Below are positions 8,802-18,840 of a stretch of 64,000 bases of DNA, one piece after another (position 1 is the first letter of the stretch; each line of letters begins with the position of its first letter). Origin of the DNA: Legionella worsleiensis (GTDB lineage: Bacteria > Pseudomonadota > Gammaproteobacteria > Legionellales > Legionellaceae); contig NZ_LNZC01000009.1 of the NCBI RefSeq assembly GCF_001467535.1, positions 47,168 through 111,167 on the forward strand, read 5' to 3'. A program made the position numbers and the translations under genes. A model generated the notes under the pieces. The model worked only from the letters and a program-made list of their open reading frames with translations. It was not told where the DNA came from and made no database searches.

Positions 8802-9824
8802 CTATAAATACTCTCTTTGCAAAATTTCTGCAATTTGTACTGCATTGGTTGCCGCACCTTTGCGTATATTATCTGCAACTACCCATAAATTCAGCCCACA
8901 GGGATGGGATATATCCTGCCTGATTCGACCGACAAATACCTCATCATGACCAACCGCATTTTTTATCACGGTAGGGTAACTGGCTTTGGCGGTATTATCT
9001 ACCACTTTAATCCCAGGCGCTTTCGCCAAAAGAGAACGAGCCTCATCTGCCGTCAAGGGTTTTTTTAACTCCACGTGAACCGCTTCGGAATGTCCGTACA
9101 GCACTGGAACACGAACTGCCGTAGGGTTAACCATTATGTGTTCATCTTCCAATATTTTGCGAGTTTCCCAGACCATTTTCATTTCTTCACGAGTGTAGCC
9201 GTTGTCTTCAAACTGATCGATGTGTGGTAAGGCATTAAATGCAATTTGTTCTGGATAAACCGTGCTTTTTGCTGGCCGGCCGTTTAACAGTTCGCTTACC
9301 TGAGCCACCAGTTCTGAAATGGCTTTTTTTCCGGTACCGGATACGGATTGATACGTTGCAACGTTAATGCGAGTAATTCCTGCTGCATCGTACAAAGGCT
9401 TCAGGGCAACAACCATTTGAATGGTTGAACAATTAGGATTGGCAATAATGCCTCGTTTTTTATAATCGGCGATACGATGCGCATTGACTTCAGGAACGAC
9501 CAGCGGAATGTCGTCTTCGTAACGGAAACAAGAGGTATTGTCTACAACAATACAACCTGCCGCCACGGCTTTGGGAGCATAGTCTTTGGACACAGACCCT
9601 CCCGCAGAAAAAAGAGCAATATCCGCTTTGCTAAAATCAAATTCAGCTAAATCCAGCACATCCAACTGCTGATTTTTGAAGGTAACCGTTTTACCTACTG
9701 AGCGAGAACTGGCCAAAGGGTAGAGTGTCTTGATGGGGAATTTTCGCTCTTCCAACACGGTTAAAAAAGTTTCTCCTACAGCACCTGTGGCACCGACTAT
9801 TGCGATATTTAATTGTCTGCTCAT
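8802..9824 (-). CDS. asd: Aspartate-semialdehyde dehydrogenase
   Basis: NADPH-dependent conversion of aspartyl phosphate to the semialdehyde, feeding lysine/DAP, threonine and methionine synthesis. 340 residues, the usual length. The N-terminal dinucleotide motif is VGATGAVGETFL, the catalytic cysteine is in NPNCSTIQ (about residue 131), and the substrate-binding GHSEAVHVE stretch is present. It lies downstream of aroC and prmB on the same strand with a 60-base gap. dapA, which uses the product, is in the same window at 20.4 kb. Confidence 0.96.
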   Translation of the reverse strand: MSRQLNIAIVGATGAVGETFLTVLEERKFPIKTLYPLASSRSVGKTVTFKNQQLDVLDLAEFDFSKADIALFSAGGSVSKDYAPKAVAAGCIVVDNTSCFRYEDDIPLVVPEVNAHRIADYKKRGIIANPNCSTIQMVVALKPLYDAAGITRINVATYQSVSGTGKKAISELVAQVSELLNGRPAKSTVYPEQIAFNALPHIDQFEDNGYTREEMKMVWETRKILEDEHIMVNPTAVRVPVLYGHSEAVHVELKKPLTADEARSLLAKAPGIKVVDNTAKASYPTVIKNAVGHDEVFVGRIRQDISHPCGLNLWVVADNIRKGAATNAVQIAEILQREYL

Positions 9825-9884
9825 TATTATTGCCTCTTTATTTCATGTAACGATTTCAAGTCTTTTTTCTGTTTTAATTTACAC

Positions 9885-10943
9885 TCAGCTGCATTGCGCT
9901 TTATGCCTGAGATAATGATCCATCAACACTAAAGCCATCATGGCCTCGGCAATGGGCACTGCTCTTATGCCAACACATGGATCATGTCTGCCTTTGGTAA
10001 CAACAGTAACCTCTTCACCTAATAAATTTACTGTTTTGCCAGGGGCAGTAATACTTGAGGTAGGTTTAAGCGCCATACTGACTTCCAGCAACTGACCAGT
10101 AGAAATTCCGCCCAAAATGCCTCCGGCATGATTACTTAAAAATCCTTGCTGGGACATCTCATCTCTATGAACACTGCCAAGTTGTTCTACCGCCGCAAAT
10201 CCTGCGCCAATCTCCACTCCTTTAACTGCATTAATAGACATCATGGCATAAGCCAGAGTAGCATCAAGCTTATCAAATACCGGATCGCCCAAACCTACAG
10301 GCACCCCTCTGGCAAACACATTAACACGGGCACCTACGGAATCGCCTTGACGTCTAAGTTGTACTATGTAATCCGCTAATTCTTGAATTTGGTTTTTATT
10401 GGGACAGAAAAAAGGATTTTTGTTGATTTCGGCTTCATCTTCAAAAGAAATTAGTATATCTCCCATTTGCTGCAAATAACCGACTATCTCGAGGTTTAAA
10501 GTACGGCGTAAATACAAACGAGCGATAGCTCCCGCTGCAACTCTGGCTGCGGTTTCTCGAGCCGAAGCTCTTCCTCCGCCACGATAATCTCTGTGACCGT
10601 ATTTGTAAAGATAGGTATAATCAGCATGACCGGGGCGAAATAAATCCTTAATCTCATCATAATCACTGGAGCGTTGATCGGAATTTTCAATCAAAAGTGC
10701 AATAGGAACACCGGTAGTTATTCCCTCAAAAACTCCAGAGAGAATCTGTACTTTATCATCCTCCCGGCGTTGGGTTGTGTATTTGGACTGACCGGGTTTG
10801 CGTTTATCCAAAAAAGGCTGAATATCTTCTTCCTTAAGCGGCATACCGGGTGGACACCCATCGACAATACATCCTATAGCAGGACCATGGCTCTCGCCAA
10901 AAGTAGTCACTTTGAATAAAGTGCCAAAAGTATTACCCGACAT
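9885..10943 (-). CDS. aroC: Chorismate synthase
   Basis: FMN-dependent last step of the shikimate pathway. 352 residues. Family signatures are visible: [18 protein letters not shown] at the N-terminus, [20 protein letters not shown] near residue 120-140, and the C-terminal [18 protein letters not shown]. Only 11 bases separate it from prmB upstream, an arrangement (prmB-aroC) common in gammaproteobacteria. Confidence 0.97.
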   Translation of the reverse strand: MSGNTFGTLFKVTTFGESHGPAIGCIVDGCPPGMPLKEEDIQPFLDKRKPGQSKYTTQRREDDKVQILSGVFEGITTGVPIALLIENSDQRSSDYDEIKDLFRPGHADYTYLYKYGHRDYRGGGRASARETAARVAAGAIARLYLRRTLNLEIVGYLQQMGDILISFEDEAEINKNPFFCPNKNQIQELADYIVQLRRQGDSVGARVNVFARGVPVGLGDPVFDKLDATLAYAMMSINAVKGVEIGAGFAAVEQLGSVHRDEMSQQGFLSNHAGGILGGISTGQLLEVSMALKPTSSITAPGKTVNLLGEEVTVVTKGRHDPCVGIRAVPIAEAMMALVLMDHYLRHKAQCS

Positions 10944-10954
10944 AAAGTACTCGC

Positions 10955-11866
10955 TTAGTTAAAAAATTCATCCAACTGTTTTTTGGTTAATAAAAATATC
11001 CCCTGACCGCCGGTGCTCATTTCAAGCCACATGAACGGAACATCAGGATATGTTTCACTTAACAACTCCTCACTGTTTCCTACTTCTACAATCAGTATCC
11101 CATGATCACTTAGATAAGCATGGGCATTTTTGAGAATTTTTTCAACAATAGCCAAACCATTATTACCCGTTTCCAGAGCCAGCACGGGTTCATGGCGGTA
11201 TTCATCAGGCAAGGTTTGCATCTCTTCTTTACCCACATAAGGGGGATTACTCACAATGACATCATATTTTTTCGCAGGAACTTTAGAAAAACAATCAGAC
11301 TCAATCAAAGTCAATTGATCGTCTACACCCAAACGCTCACTGTTGATAGCAGCCACTGCAAGCGCTTCAGAAGAAATATCTACAGCATCAACCAGCGCAT
11401 CAGGAAAAGCATAGCAGCAAGCAATAGCAATACACCCACTGCCAGTGCATAAATCCAGAACGTGATGAACCTCATCGGCCTCTATCCATGGTGAAAATTG
11501 ATTATGAATCAACTCGGCAATGGGTGAACGTGGAATCAGAACACGTTCATCAACATAAAAGGGCATATCACAAAAACGGGCTTCTTTTATGAGATAAGGC
11601 ACTGGTACTCGTTGATTAATGCGCTTGTCCAGCTGTTGACAAAGGTGTTTTTTTTCAGCAGTCGTTAATCGTGCATTGAGTAAAGCAGGATCGATGTCGT
11701 AGGGCAAATACAAGCTCCTTAAAATCAAAGAACGCATGTCATCCCAAGCATTATCAGTACCGTGCCCATAATACAGGTTCGCCTCAATCGCACAAGACAA
11801 ACTAAAACGTAAAAAATCCAGGATACTGACCAGCTCTTGTGTTTCTTTAATGATGTAACTGCTCAT
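10955..11866 (-). CDS. prmB: Ribosomal protein L3 N5-glutamine methyltransferase
   Basis: 303 residues. SAM-binding motif [19 protein letters not shown] and catalytic [10 protein letters not shown] in the HemK-like fold. The N-terminal helical region and position next to aroC favour PrmB over PrmC. A separate PrmC with the expected prfA context lies at 38980. First gene of the prmB-aroC-asd group. Confidence 0.93.
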   Translation of the reverse strand: MSSYIIKETQELVSILDFLRFSLSCAIEANLYYGHGTDNAWDDMRSLILRSLYLPYDIDPALLNARLTTAEKKHLCQQLDKRINQRVPVPYLIKEARFCDMPFYVDERVLIPRSPIAELIHNQFSPWIEADEVHHVLDLCTGSGCIAIACCYAFPDALVDAVDISSEALAVAAINSERLGVDDQLTLIESDCFSKVPAKKYDVIVSNPPYVGKEEMQTLPDEYRHEPVLALETGNNGLAIVEKILKNAHAYLSDHGILIVEVGNSEELLSETYPDVPFMWLEMSTGGQGIFLLTKKQLDEFFN

Positions 11867-11937
11867 AAATATTTAAGTCCTTAATGTATATCCATCAGAG
11901 AATAAAAACAAATTGTACTCTATGTTAGAATATATGT

Positions 11938-11961
11938 CATAACCTAAGTTATACTTTGAGT
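11938..11961 (+). promoter_or_regulatory. 24-bp promoter/operator block of the second smr gene
   Basis: Identical to the block at 8586-8609 in inverted orientation. It includes TATACT and the overlapping ATAACCTAAGTTAT near-palindrome, 26 bases before the smr ATG. A short spacer suggests transcription starts close to the coding region. Confidence 0.5.
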
Positions 11962-11987
11962 CTATTTAACAATGCCCCACAATCGAT

Positions 11988-12542
11988 ATGGCAGATGATT
12001 TCATGTCCGATGAGGACAAAGCGCTTTTTCGTGAGCACATGCGAGCCGTGAAACCATTGGCGGAAAAAACCAAAAAGGTAAAAATTACCTCAACGCCACC
12101 CCCAATTCGGCGAATGAACAAGCAAACCAGAACACCTCAGCCAACGGCTTCTTATCATTTATCCGACTTCATCAGTGAAACGGTTCATTCCCATTCGGTA
12201 TTATCCTATGCCCACCCCAGCATTACCCAGTCTCGTTTGCGCCACTTGAAAAATGGCGCCATTGCCTGGGAAGCTCGCTTGGATCTGCATGGCTTACAGA
12301 CTGAAGAGGCAAGAAAAGCACTCTGTCAATTCATTCATAACCAAAAAGAACAAAACAAACGCTGTCTTTTGATTATCCACGGTAAAGGCGGGCATCTCGG
12401 AGCGCCGCCAGTCATTAAAAATTTAATCAACAGGTGGTTGCCACAATTTGACGAAGTGCTGGCTTTTCATAGCGCATTAGCCAAAGATGGGGGCAATGGA
12501 GCCGTTTACGTGTTGCTAAAAAAAAATAAACTGGAAGATTAG
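11988..12542 (+). CDS. Smr-domain protein (MutS2 C-terminal-like)
   Basis: 184 residues with a complete Smr domain in the C-terminal half: LDLHGLQTEEARKAL and LIIHGKGGH, followed by NGAVYVLLKK. Smr proteins act on nucleic acids, either as nicking endonucleases or as ribosome-linked RNA nucleases; the substrate here is unknown. The N-terminal 55 residues are basic and proline-rich. It is transcribed away from prmB. Paralogue of 7795-8562, with intact motifs. Confidence 0.88.
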   Translation: MADDFMSDEDKALFREHMRAVKPLAEKTKKVKITSTPPPIRRMNKQTRTPQPTASYHLSDFISETVHSHSVLSYAHPSITQSRLRHLKNGAIAWEARLDLHGLQTEEARKALCQFIHNQKEQNKRCLLIIHGKGGHLGAPPVIKNLINRWLPQFDEVLAFHSALAKDGGNGAVYVLLKKNKLED

Positions 12543-12624
12543 ACCCCAAAAAGGCTTGATGACTTGCGTTAAGCAACTAATCTGAGGATAATTCGCCAAT
12601 TAAAACAAATATCTTGGGTACTCT

Positions 12625-13047
12625 ATGGAACATTTAGGACAATTTATTGCAAATCACTGGCAACTTTGGCTGGCGTTTATCACGGTACTGCTGTTAATTC
12701 TGATCAACGAATGGATCTCCCAAAAAAAGAAAGCAAAAGAACTGACACCCCAATCGGCTGTTGATGTCATTAATAATGACGATGCGATAGTATTGGATTT
12801 GCGTGATAAAGAATCATTTAAAAACGGCCATATCATCGATTCCATCAACTGTACTGCCGAAGATTTTGAACAGCCAAAGATGAATAAATACAAAAGCAAA
12901 AAAATAATTCTGGTTTGCGCTCGTGGCTTGCAATCCCCTTCTGTGGCCACAAAAATCAGCGCCCTGGGATACCAACCCATGGTATTAGGTGGCGGGATTG
13001 CTGCGTGGCAAAACGCTGCTCTGCCATTAGTTAAAGGCAAAGGGTAA
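12625..13047 (+). CDS. Membrane-anchored rhodanese-like protein (YibN type)
   Basis: 140 residues. One membrane segment at about 13-30 (WLAFITVLLLILINEWI) is followed by a cytoplasmic rhodanese domain with the active-site loop CARGLQSPSVA. Such domains transfer sulfur from thiosulfate or persulfides. The order rhodanese-grxC-secB-gpsA with 3-7 base gaps is the conserved gammaproteobacterial yibN cluster and should be one operon. Confidence 0.9.
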   Translation: MEHLGQFIANHWQLWLAFITVLLLILINEWISQKKKAKELTPQSAVDVINNDDAIVLDLRDKESFKNGHIIDSINCTAEDFEQPKMNKYKSKKIILVCARGLQSPSVATKISALGYQPMVLGGGIAAWQNAALPLVKGKG

Positions 13048-13051
13048 CTTT

Positions 13052-13306
13052 ATGGCAGAAGTAATAGTCTACAGTACGGAGTTTTGTCCCTACTGCATCA
13101 AAGCCAAGGCCTTACTGAACCAGAAAAAAATCAGTTTCACCGAAATTCGTGTCGATATCCATCCCGAATTGCGTGACGAAATGGTAATTAAAAGCGGCCG
13201 GCGCACTGTGCCGCAAATTTTCATTAATGGCCAAGCAATTGGTGGCTGCGATGATTTGTATGCCCTGGAAGCCCAGGGAACCTTGAATCAACTTTTAAAA
13301 GGATAG
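13052..13306 (+). CDS. grxC: Glutaredoxin 3
   Basis: 84 residues with the dithiol active site CPYC at 12-15, TVPQIFING (cis-proline loop) and GGCDD for glutathione binding. Glutathione-dependent reduction of disulfides in the cytoplasm. Starts 4 bases after the rhodanese stop. Confidence 0.96.
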   Translation: MAEVIVYSTEFCPYCIKAKALLNQKKISFTEIRVDIHPELRDEMVIKSGRRTVPQIFINGQAIGGCDDLYALEAQGTLNQLLKG

Positions 13307-13313
13307 AAATCTT

Positions 13314-13799
13314 ATGACTGAACAACTCAATAATGCCCAACAAAACGAAGAAGCCCAATTCATGATTCAACGAATCTATGTTAAAGATTTATCCTACGAA
13401 ACTCCCAATACCCCAGCCGTATTTCAACAACAATGGGAACCCGAACTGAATCTTGATATCAACACATCCAATACCAAACTGGAAGAAGGCGTTTATGAAG
13501 TGGTGTTAACAGTTACCGCTACTGTTGCCAATCAGAAAACAACTGCATTTCTTGTGGAAGTGAAACAAGCCGGTATTTTCACAATTCAAGGCGCACCAGA
13601 AAACCAGCTGGATCACCTGTTAAACAGCTTCTGTCCCAATATTTTGTATCCTTATGCACGCGAAGCCATCACCTCGCAAGTGATTCGTGGCAGCTTCCCT
13701 CAACTGGTTCTGGCACCCATTAATTTTGATGCGCTGTACATGCAACAACTTGCCGAGAAACAAAAAGAAGGCAGCGCTCAAGAAGCAATGTCGCACTAA
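13314..13799 (+). CDS. secB: Protein-export chaperone SecB
   Basis: 161 residues. Tetrameric chaperone that holds precursors unfolded and hands them to SecA. Family stretches include IQRIYVKDLSYETPN near the N-terminus, EVVLTVTATV, and CPNILYPYAREAI…LVLAPINFDALY in the C-terminal half. Lies between grxC and gpsA, as in E. coli. Confidence 0.97.
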   Translation: MTEQLNNAQQNEEAQFMIQRIYVKDLSYETPNTPAVFQQQWEPELNLDINTSNTKLEEGVYEVVLTVTATVANQKTTAFLVEVKQAGIFTIQGAPENQLDHLLNSFCPNILYPYAREAITSQVIRGSFPQLVLAPINFDALYMQQLAEKQKEGSAQEAMSH

Positions 13800-13802
13800 A
13801 CG

Positions 13803-14792
13803 ATGAAAAAAAAGACCATTGCCATGCTGGGTGCCGGTTCCTGGGGTACTGCGGTTGCAATTCATTTAGCCAAATCAGGACATTCTGTAGTGCTGTGGGG
13901 GCATAACCCACAGCATGTTGCGCTGATGAAATCGCAACGCAGTAATGCCCATTATTTACCAGGCATAACATTTCCTGATTTGCTTGAGCCTGAGGCTGAT
14001 TTACACCAATGCCTCAAGAAAGCTGATGATGTGATTATTGCAGTCCCGTCACATGCTTTCGCAGAGCTGCTCAAGCAGATTGATCCGGCTCCTAAAGGCT
14101 TGGCTTGGCTGACTAAAGGAGTTGATCCGTTAAGTCACCAGTTATTGAGTGAACTGGTTGCCAGCCGCTTTGGTTCTGATTATCCTGTTGCCGTGATTGC
14201 GGGCCCTTCTTTTGCCAAAGAAGTAGCTAATTTTTTACCCACAGTACTTACTGTAGCGTGTAACAATACGCCCTATCAGAAGCACATTCATGAACTGTTG
14301 CATCATGACAACATTCGCGTCTATCTCAGCGATGATCTCATTGGCGTGCAATTGTGTGGCGCAGTTAAAAATATTCTGGCTATTGCCTGTGGAATAAGTG
14401 ACGGCCTGGGTTATGGCTCCAATGCTAAAGCGGCACTAATCACCCGGGGCTTGGCAGAAATGAGCCGTTTAGGACTTAGTTTGGGAGCAAAACAGGAAAC
14501 CTTTATCGGTCTGGCCGGTGTGGGCGATTTGGTGTTAACCTGCACGGACGATCAATCCAGGAACAGACGTTTTGGTCTCTTATTGGGTAATCATGTCGCT
14601 ATAGATAAAGCAGAACAGCAAATAGGACAGGTAGTTGAAGGCAAATATAATGCGGCTCAGATTTGCACCATAGCAAAAAATCATCATATAGAAATGCCTA
14701 TTTGCGAACAAATAAACGCTCTGCTGCACAATAAAATAAACGCTCAACAAGCCGTTATAAACTTAATGAGCCGACCGCCAAAAGAGGAATAA
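13803..14792 (+). CDS. gpsA: NAD(P)H-dependent glycerol-3-phosphate dehydrogenase
   Basis: 329 residues. N-terminal GAGSWGTAVAIHLAKSGH nucleotide site, VIAGPSFAKEV, and the GAVKNILAIACGISDG active-site segment carrying the catalytic lysine. Makes sn-glycerol-3-phosphate for phospholipid synthesis, the substrate of PlsY encoded at 55.7 kb. Last gene of the secB operon. The ATG follows the secB stop by 3 bases. Confidence 0.97.
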   Translation: MKKKTIAMLGAGSWGTAVAIHLAKSGHSVVLWGHNPQHVALMKSQRSNAHYLPGITFPDLLEPEADLHQCLKKADDVIIAVPSHAFAELLKQIDPAPKGLAWLTKGVDPLSHQLLSELVASRFGSDYPVAVIAGPSFAKEVANFLPTVLTVACNNTPYQKHIHELLHHDNIRVYLSDDLIGVQLCGAVKNILAIACGISDGLGYGSNAKAALITRGLAEMSRLGLSLGAKQETFIGLAGVGDLVLTCTDDQSRNRRFGLLLGNHVAIDKAEQQIGQVVEGKYNAAQICTIAKNHHIEMPICEQINALLHNKINAQQAVINLMSRPPKEE

Positions 14793-14922
14793 ACAAGCTC
14801 CTGTATCTCGTGATGGATTCGGCTTCCAGGTGTGGTGTAAATTCACTAAAATGCCTGTGTGCAAAAGAGAAGAACCAGTGGTCAACCCTCTTTTCTTCCC
14901 AGCAATTTCAGCGATACAAAGT

Positions 14923-15735
14923 TTATCTGGCATCAACCAGCTCTATATCTTCCGACTTTAACTGTTCACCTAAAAATATCTCACCAACTTTTTGAAATCG
15001 GTTGACCGAATCAGTTACCAGATAATGCACATGAGATGCCTTGGCAGGATGGTCATTCAGTAAATTTTGCTTGCTTAGTTCATAGTGCAAGGACTGTGCA
15101 GTCGCCTGCGCTGAATCAACTATAGAAACTTTTTTAGGTAATAAGCTGGAAAGAAGTGGTTTAAAAACAGGAAAATGAGTACATCCTAATAGTACCGTAT
15201 CTTCATCCTTGGCTTGGTCCAGATAATGTTTTAGAGCCTCTTTCGCTACCGCATTATCCACCATCCCCTCCTCTGCCAAAGCAACCAGCACGCTGCATGC
15301 ACGAGTATTGATAACGGCTTGCGGTAATTTTTTTATAATAAGCTGCTGGTATGCTTGTGATGCGATGGTCGTTTCCGTTGCCAACACAATAATACGTTGA
15401 TTTCGAGTAGCCGCAACTGCTGCTGCGGCACCTGGGGCTACCACACCAATAACCGGGATGTCCGTAAGCATGGTTTGCAAATGCGGCAAGGCTGCTGTGG
15501 TTGCTGTATTGCAAGCAATCACCAAAGCCTTTATTTGCCGCTCTACCAATAATTTGGCCATCTGCATGGCGTATTGTTTTACCGTATCTGGGCTCTTGGT
15601 ACCGTATGGTAAACGCGCTGTATCCCCCAAATAGATGAAGGTCTCTTGCGGTAGACTGGCTCGTAACGCTTTCAATACCGTCAACCCGCCCATTCCCGAA
15701 TCAAATACTCCAATAGCCAATTGTCTCGAGTTCAA
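14923..15735 (-). CDS. murI: Glutamate racemase
   Basis: 270 residues. Supplies D-glutamate for peptidoglycan. N-terminal GVFDSGMGGLTVL, first catalytic cysteine in VIACNTATTAALPHL and second in LLGCTHFPVF. Convergent with gpsA, 130 bases apart. Directly downstream of the ceg28-like gene on the same strand. Confidence 0.96.
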   Translation of the reverse strand: MNSRQLAIGVFDSGMGGLTVLKALRASLPQETFIYLGDTARLPYGTKSPDTVKQYAMQMAKLLVERQIKALVIACNTATTAALPHLQTMLTDIPVIGVVAPGAAAAVAATRNQRIIVLATETTIASQAYQQLIIKKLPQAVINTRACSVLVALAEEGMVDNAVAKEALKHYLDQAKDEDTVLLGCTHFPVFKPLLSSLLPKKVSIVDSAQATAQSLHYELSKQNLLNDHPAKASHVHYLVTDSVNRFQKVGEIFLGEQLKSEDIELVDAR

Positions 15736-15767
15736 TTTTATGCCCCTTTTTTATTCTGTACCGCAAA

Positions 15768-18386
15768 TTATGATTTTTTTAGCCCCGATTCAGGATGTTC
15801 ATCCTTACCTTCCATTGTTCTGTTAATTGCTGCTGTTTTTCTAAAAACAGCAAGTTCGTCTTTAAGTGATTTAGCGGCAGCAACTGCCTTTGTATCCACT
15901 TTGGAGATGCGTTTTTTATCAGCCTTCATCTCTTCTTTAAACTGGTGATACAAGGAATTTTTACTAAAACCGGTACTAAAGCCCAGAAATGAACTCTTTT
16001 CTTTAGCCGGATCAAATGAATTGTTACCAAAACGATCAAGCGATATTGTTTCAGGAGTAATATTCATTTGCGGATTTTTTTCACCAAGTATGATTAAAGC
16101 AGTCCATAAATAACGCATTTGCTCTTGGTCAGCACCGTAAAGTCTCAAGGGTTTTTCTTTGGTTGGTGGTGTACCAAAACTTGCCAAAGCTTCAGCAGCA
16201 AGAGCCAATGAAAAATCCATTTTGGCTTTTTGTAACTTTGCACCTTCTAGTGAATTTTCGCCAGAATTCGGGAACGTTTGTTTTGGAAATTCGATGATCT
16301 CAAACTTCACACCAGGAGTTTTAGTCAGTTTATCTTCTTTCAAGGTCATTCTACTGGATATGGATCTGTCTACAGTATACCGACCAACTGCCTCGAATTT
16401 TTTAGTCTGCATATCCGTATCGTAATCGGTTTTTACATAATCAACGGCAGCAATCTTTCCTTGGGGGATAAAATCGGTCAGTTCGTTTTTTTCTTGTTCT
16501 TCACTACTGGATTCGGAGTTTATCCCAGTTGGTGGTTGTGATGTATAAGGTAACTTAGCCAGTTCATCAGGCGACACTATTCTGCGCATGATTCCATGAG
16601 CATAAAATTTATAGCTTTTTTTGCTGTCCTGAGCGTCATTAATAGCCTGCACAATACCGTCTGTTCCAGACAGTTTTTGTTGCATTTTTTCATAAAATTG
16701 CAGATTAGAGTTGAGCGTTTCCAGTTCATCGGTTAATTGTTGATTCAGCTCTTGTGCTTTGGTTGTGATTTCATTTGATAAACCTGGGTCTTGAACTAAA
16801 TTGGGGCGAGGTAAGCTCTTCAGTCTGTTTAAATCCCGTCTTAATTGCTCCACCATCAAATTACAATCTGTGGCAAGCAGCTGATACTGTGTTTTCATTT
16901 CTTGAGCATTAAAAGCCTTATCTTTAAAGGCAGGATTGTATAAATGATAAGGCTCTATAGATTCCATAAATTGATAACGATTTTGTGTTTGTGTTGCCAG
17001 ATCGTTATTTTGGTGCACAAAATGAATAACGCCTTCCAAATCGACGAGTGCTTTGGAAACTGTCGTTGAATCGGTACTTCGCAAATTACGTTCCAGTGCC
17101 TCATTCTTCATCTGATAAAAAACGCTGGCTGGCAATAGCGTTTTTAACTGAGTAGGCAGATTTGACGTTTTATTAGGCTTAATCCGTTCAACAAACGCAG
17201 CGTACGTTTGGGCTTTTTTAAACTCAGAAAAGACCTTTACTGGATCCAAACGAGTCTCTTTCTCAAGAGTTAAAAAAATCTCTAAAAGGCGCTTTTCCTG
17301 TTCGCTCTGCGCATCTTGAGGCTTAATAAGAAAATACCTGCTGAGCAAATATTGGTTGAAATCATTCTGCGCAACTATGGCGTCCTTAATCAGAGAGGGT
17401 TGTTTAAATGCTGTTCCATCTTGCTCTAAACCAAAAGCTTCATAAAATTGCCCCTCATGAACAGATCCGCATTGCTCCTTAATTTTATCAACAATCCCTT
17501 TATACAGTGAGCAACTGTGAAAATCACTACCGTAATTCTTTAGTGCATTTTGATCCAGTTCCTGGTTAATTAAATCAACCTGCTCCAAGGTCAATACAAT
17601 TTCAGGTGTAAAACCAACCAAAATACGAGCTACCGCTGCATTATGAATGTGCTGCTTGGCATGATTAGAGGCGGCTCTGAGTGAGATTAGAGCTAAATCC
17701 TGTAAACGGACATTTATAGCCTGATTCACAGAGTCACTTAACGGATAAGTTAAAAAAGGACAAGCTGACTCTGGATAATTGATGGCCTGAGCAGCGCGCT
17801 GCAAACCTTCCTCATCCTTTGCGTTTAATATATTGAGGAGATTATCCTTGTTTTGCACCTTGGCAATAAGACTGAGAAGCAAACTATCTCGTGCTTGATG
17901 ACGTATTTCTTCTATGGCCTTACCGGGCAAAATATCAACAGATTTATTACGTGCTAATGCTTCATCGTTTAACCACCCATGAGACTGGTTTAAGCGCCCC
18001 AACTCAGGTTTTGCGGCAAGGTAAGCCCGACATTCATCTTCATTGTGAGTAAGAATGGCAATCAAAACATCATCAGCGGCCTCTTTTAATCCCATCAGTA
18101 CTCGCTGCTGAGCAGCGCTTTGCCGAATGGATTTAACGTCTGGAGGGCCTTCAAGGGTCAATAATTCATCATTATTTTCGTAAATCGATTCACCGCCTTC
18201 ATCGTGCAGATCAGAAAAGCGTTGCCAATAATCTTTGGATTCAATAATGACTTGTCTGAATGCGTTTAAATCATCAGGATTGGCTTTTAATAAAGCCTCT
18301 AATACTTGCTTACCTTTTGCACGATTGTCGTCATCTTGTGTCTGAGTATTTTTAATTGCCTGACTGATTGCCTGATTCTTTGCCAT
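15768..18386 (-). CDS. ceg28: Large Ceg28-like Dot/Icm effector candidate
   Basis: 872 residues, no signal peptide or membrane segment, mostly helical and charged. In L. pneumophila the gene next to murI at this position is, as I recall, lpg2311/ceg28; counting genes from ankH (lpg2300) reaches exactly that number here. The C-terminal 230 residues have a compact look (DFSLALAAEALASFG…LYGADQEQMRYLWTALIILG), a type of segment I associate with several large Legionella effectors. The tail ends polar and basic (EHPESGLKKS). Function unknown. Identity is by synteny and general character, not by a confirmed alignment. Confidence 0.65.
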   Translation of the reverse strand: MAKNQAISQAIKNTQTQDDDNRAKGKQVLEALLKANPDDLNAFRQVIIESKDYWQRFSDLHDEGGESIYENNDELLTLEGPPDVKSIRQSAAQQRVLMGLKEAADDVLIAILTHNEDECRAYLAAKPELGRLNQSHGWLNDEALARNKSVDILPGKAIEEIRHQARDSLLLSLIAKVQNKDNLLNILNAKDEEGLQRAAQAINYPESACPFLTYPLSDSVNQAINVRLQDLALISLRAASNHAKQHIHNAAVARILVGFTPEIVLTLEQVDLINQELDQNALKNYGSDFHSCSLYKGIVDKIKEQCGSVHEGQFYEAFGLEQDGTAFKQPSLIKDAIVAQNDFNQYLLSRYFLIKPQDAQSEQEKRLLEIFLTLEKETRLDPVKVFSEFKKAQTYAAFVERIKPNKTSNLPTQLKTLLPASVFYQMKNEALERNLRSTDSTTVSKALVDLEGVIHFVHQNNDLATQTQNRYQFMESIEPYHLYNPAFKDKAFNAQEMKTQYQLLATDCNLMVEQLRRDLNRLKSLPRPNLVQDPGLSNEITTKAQELNQQLTDELETLNSNLQFYEKMQQKLSGTDGIVQAINDAQDSKKSYKFYAHGIMRRIVSPDELAKLPYTSQPPTGINSESSSEEQEKNELTDFIPQGKIAAVDYVKTDYDTDMQTKKFEAVGRYTVDRSISSRMTLKEDKLTKTPGVKFEIIEFPKQTFPNSGENSLEGAKLQKAKMDFSLALAAEALASFGTPPTKEKPLRLYGADQEQMRYLWTALIILGEKNPQMNITPETISLDRFGNNSFDPAKEKSSFLGFSTGFSKNSLYHQFKEEMKADKKRISKVDTKAVAAAKSLKDELAVFRKTAAINRTMEGKDEHPESGLKKS

Positions 18387-18428
18387 TCATCTGCCCCATA
18401 AACACTTATGTTTATATTTTAAGCCTAT

Positions 18429-18448
18429 TTTGTTAATTTAACCTTAAA
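18429..18448 (-). promoter_or_regulatory. Possible PmrA-type box upstream of the ceg28-like gene
   Basis: On the minus strand TTTAAGGTTAAATTAACAAA places two TTAA half-sites 11 bases apart, 43 bases before the ATG. The Legionella PmrA site as I know it is two cTTAATatT copies with the same period. The match is loose, and AT-rich DNA produces such motifs by chance. Confidence 0.25.
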
Positions 18449-18537
18449 TTTTTGATCATTTATGCCAACAGGCTTGAATCATCAGAAAGTTGCGCTAACT
18501 TTATAGATAGAAGTATAGCAAGTTTAAGGGCGCTTAA

Positions 18538-18840
18538 ATGAGAATAATAATAATGCTAACGGGGTTAATTCTGGCTAACCTCACTCATGCTCAAGGATGC
18601 ATTCAAGGGGGAAAGCCGTCTCAACCCCGATATGTTTGCTTTGATGGCAGAACCCTTGAAGCCAGTGACACGGGGTTGGTGTGGAATGTTAAAAGAGGGT
18701 GCTTCATCAGTTCTGTACCGTGTTGTTCCTATAATGCTACCCACTATGCATTTTACCCGAATCCAGCAAAAATTGGGGCAGCATACGCTCGATGCCGTCA
18801 TGATTACCCCTTCCAGCTTGGGCAAATGCAAACCCATTAG
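18538..18840 (+). CDS. Small secreted cysteine-rich protein
   Basis: 100 residues. N-terminal signal peptide MRIIIMLTGLILANLTHAQG with a likely cut after THA. The mature part has six cysteines (C-x15-C, GCFISSVPCCSYN, CRHDYP) and is probably disulfide-bonded in the periplasm or outside. Function unknown. Convergent with the DUF1704 gene, the stop codons overlapping by 4 bases. Confidence 0.65.
   Translation: MRIIIMLTGLILANLTHAQGCIQGGKPSQPRYVCFDGRTLEASDTGLVWNVKRGCFISSVPCCSYNATHYAFYPNPAKIGAAYARCRHDYPFQLGQMQTH

Noticed and set aside
8627..8923. 98-codon plus-strand ORF overlapping the asd 3' end
   Set aside because: Shadow of asd and of the intergenic spacer; no start signal.
16159..16541. Plus-strand ORFs inside the ceg28-like gene
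   Set aside because: Antisense shadows of a continuous 872-codon frame.
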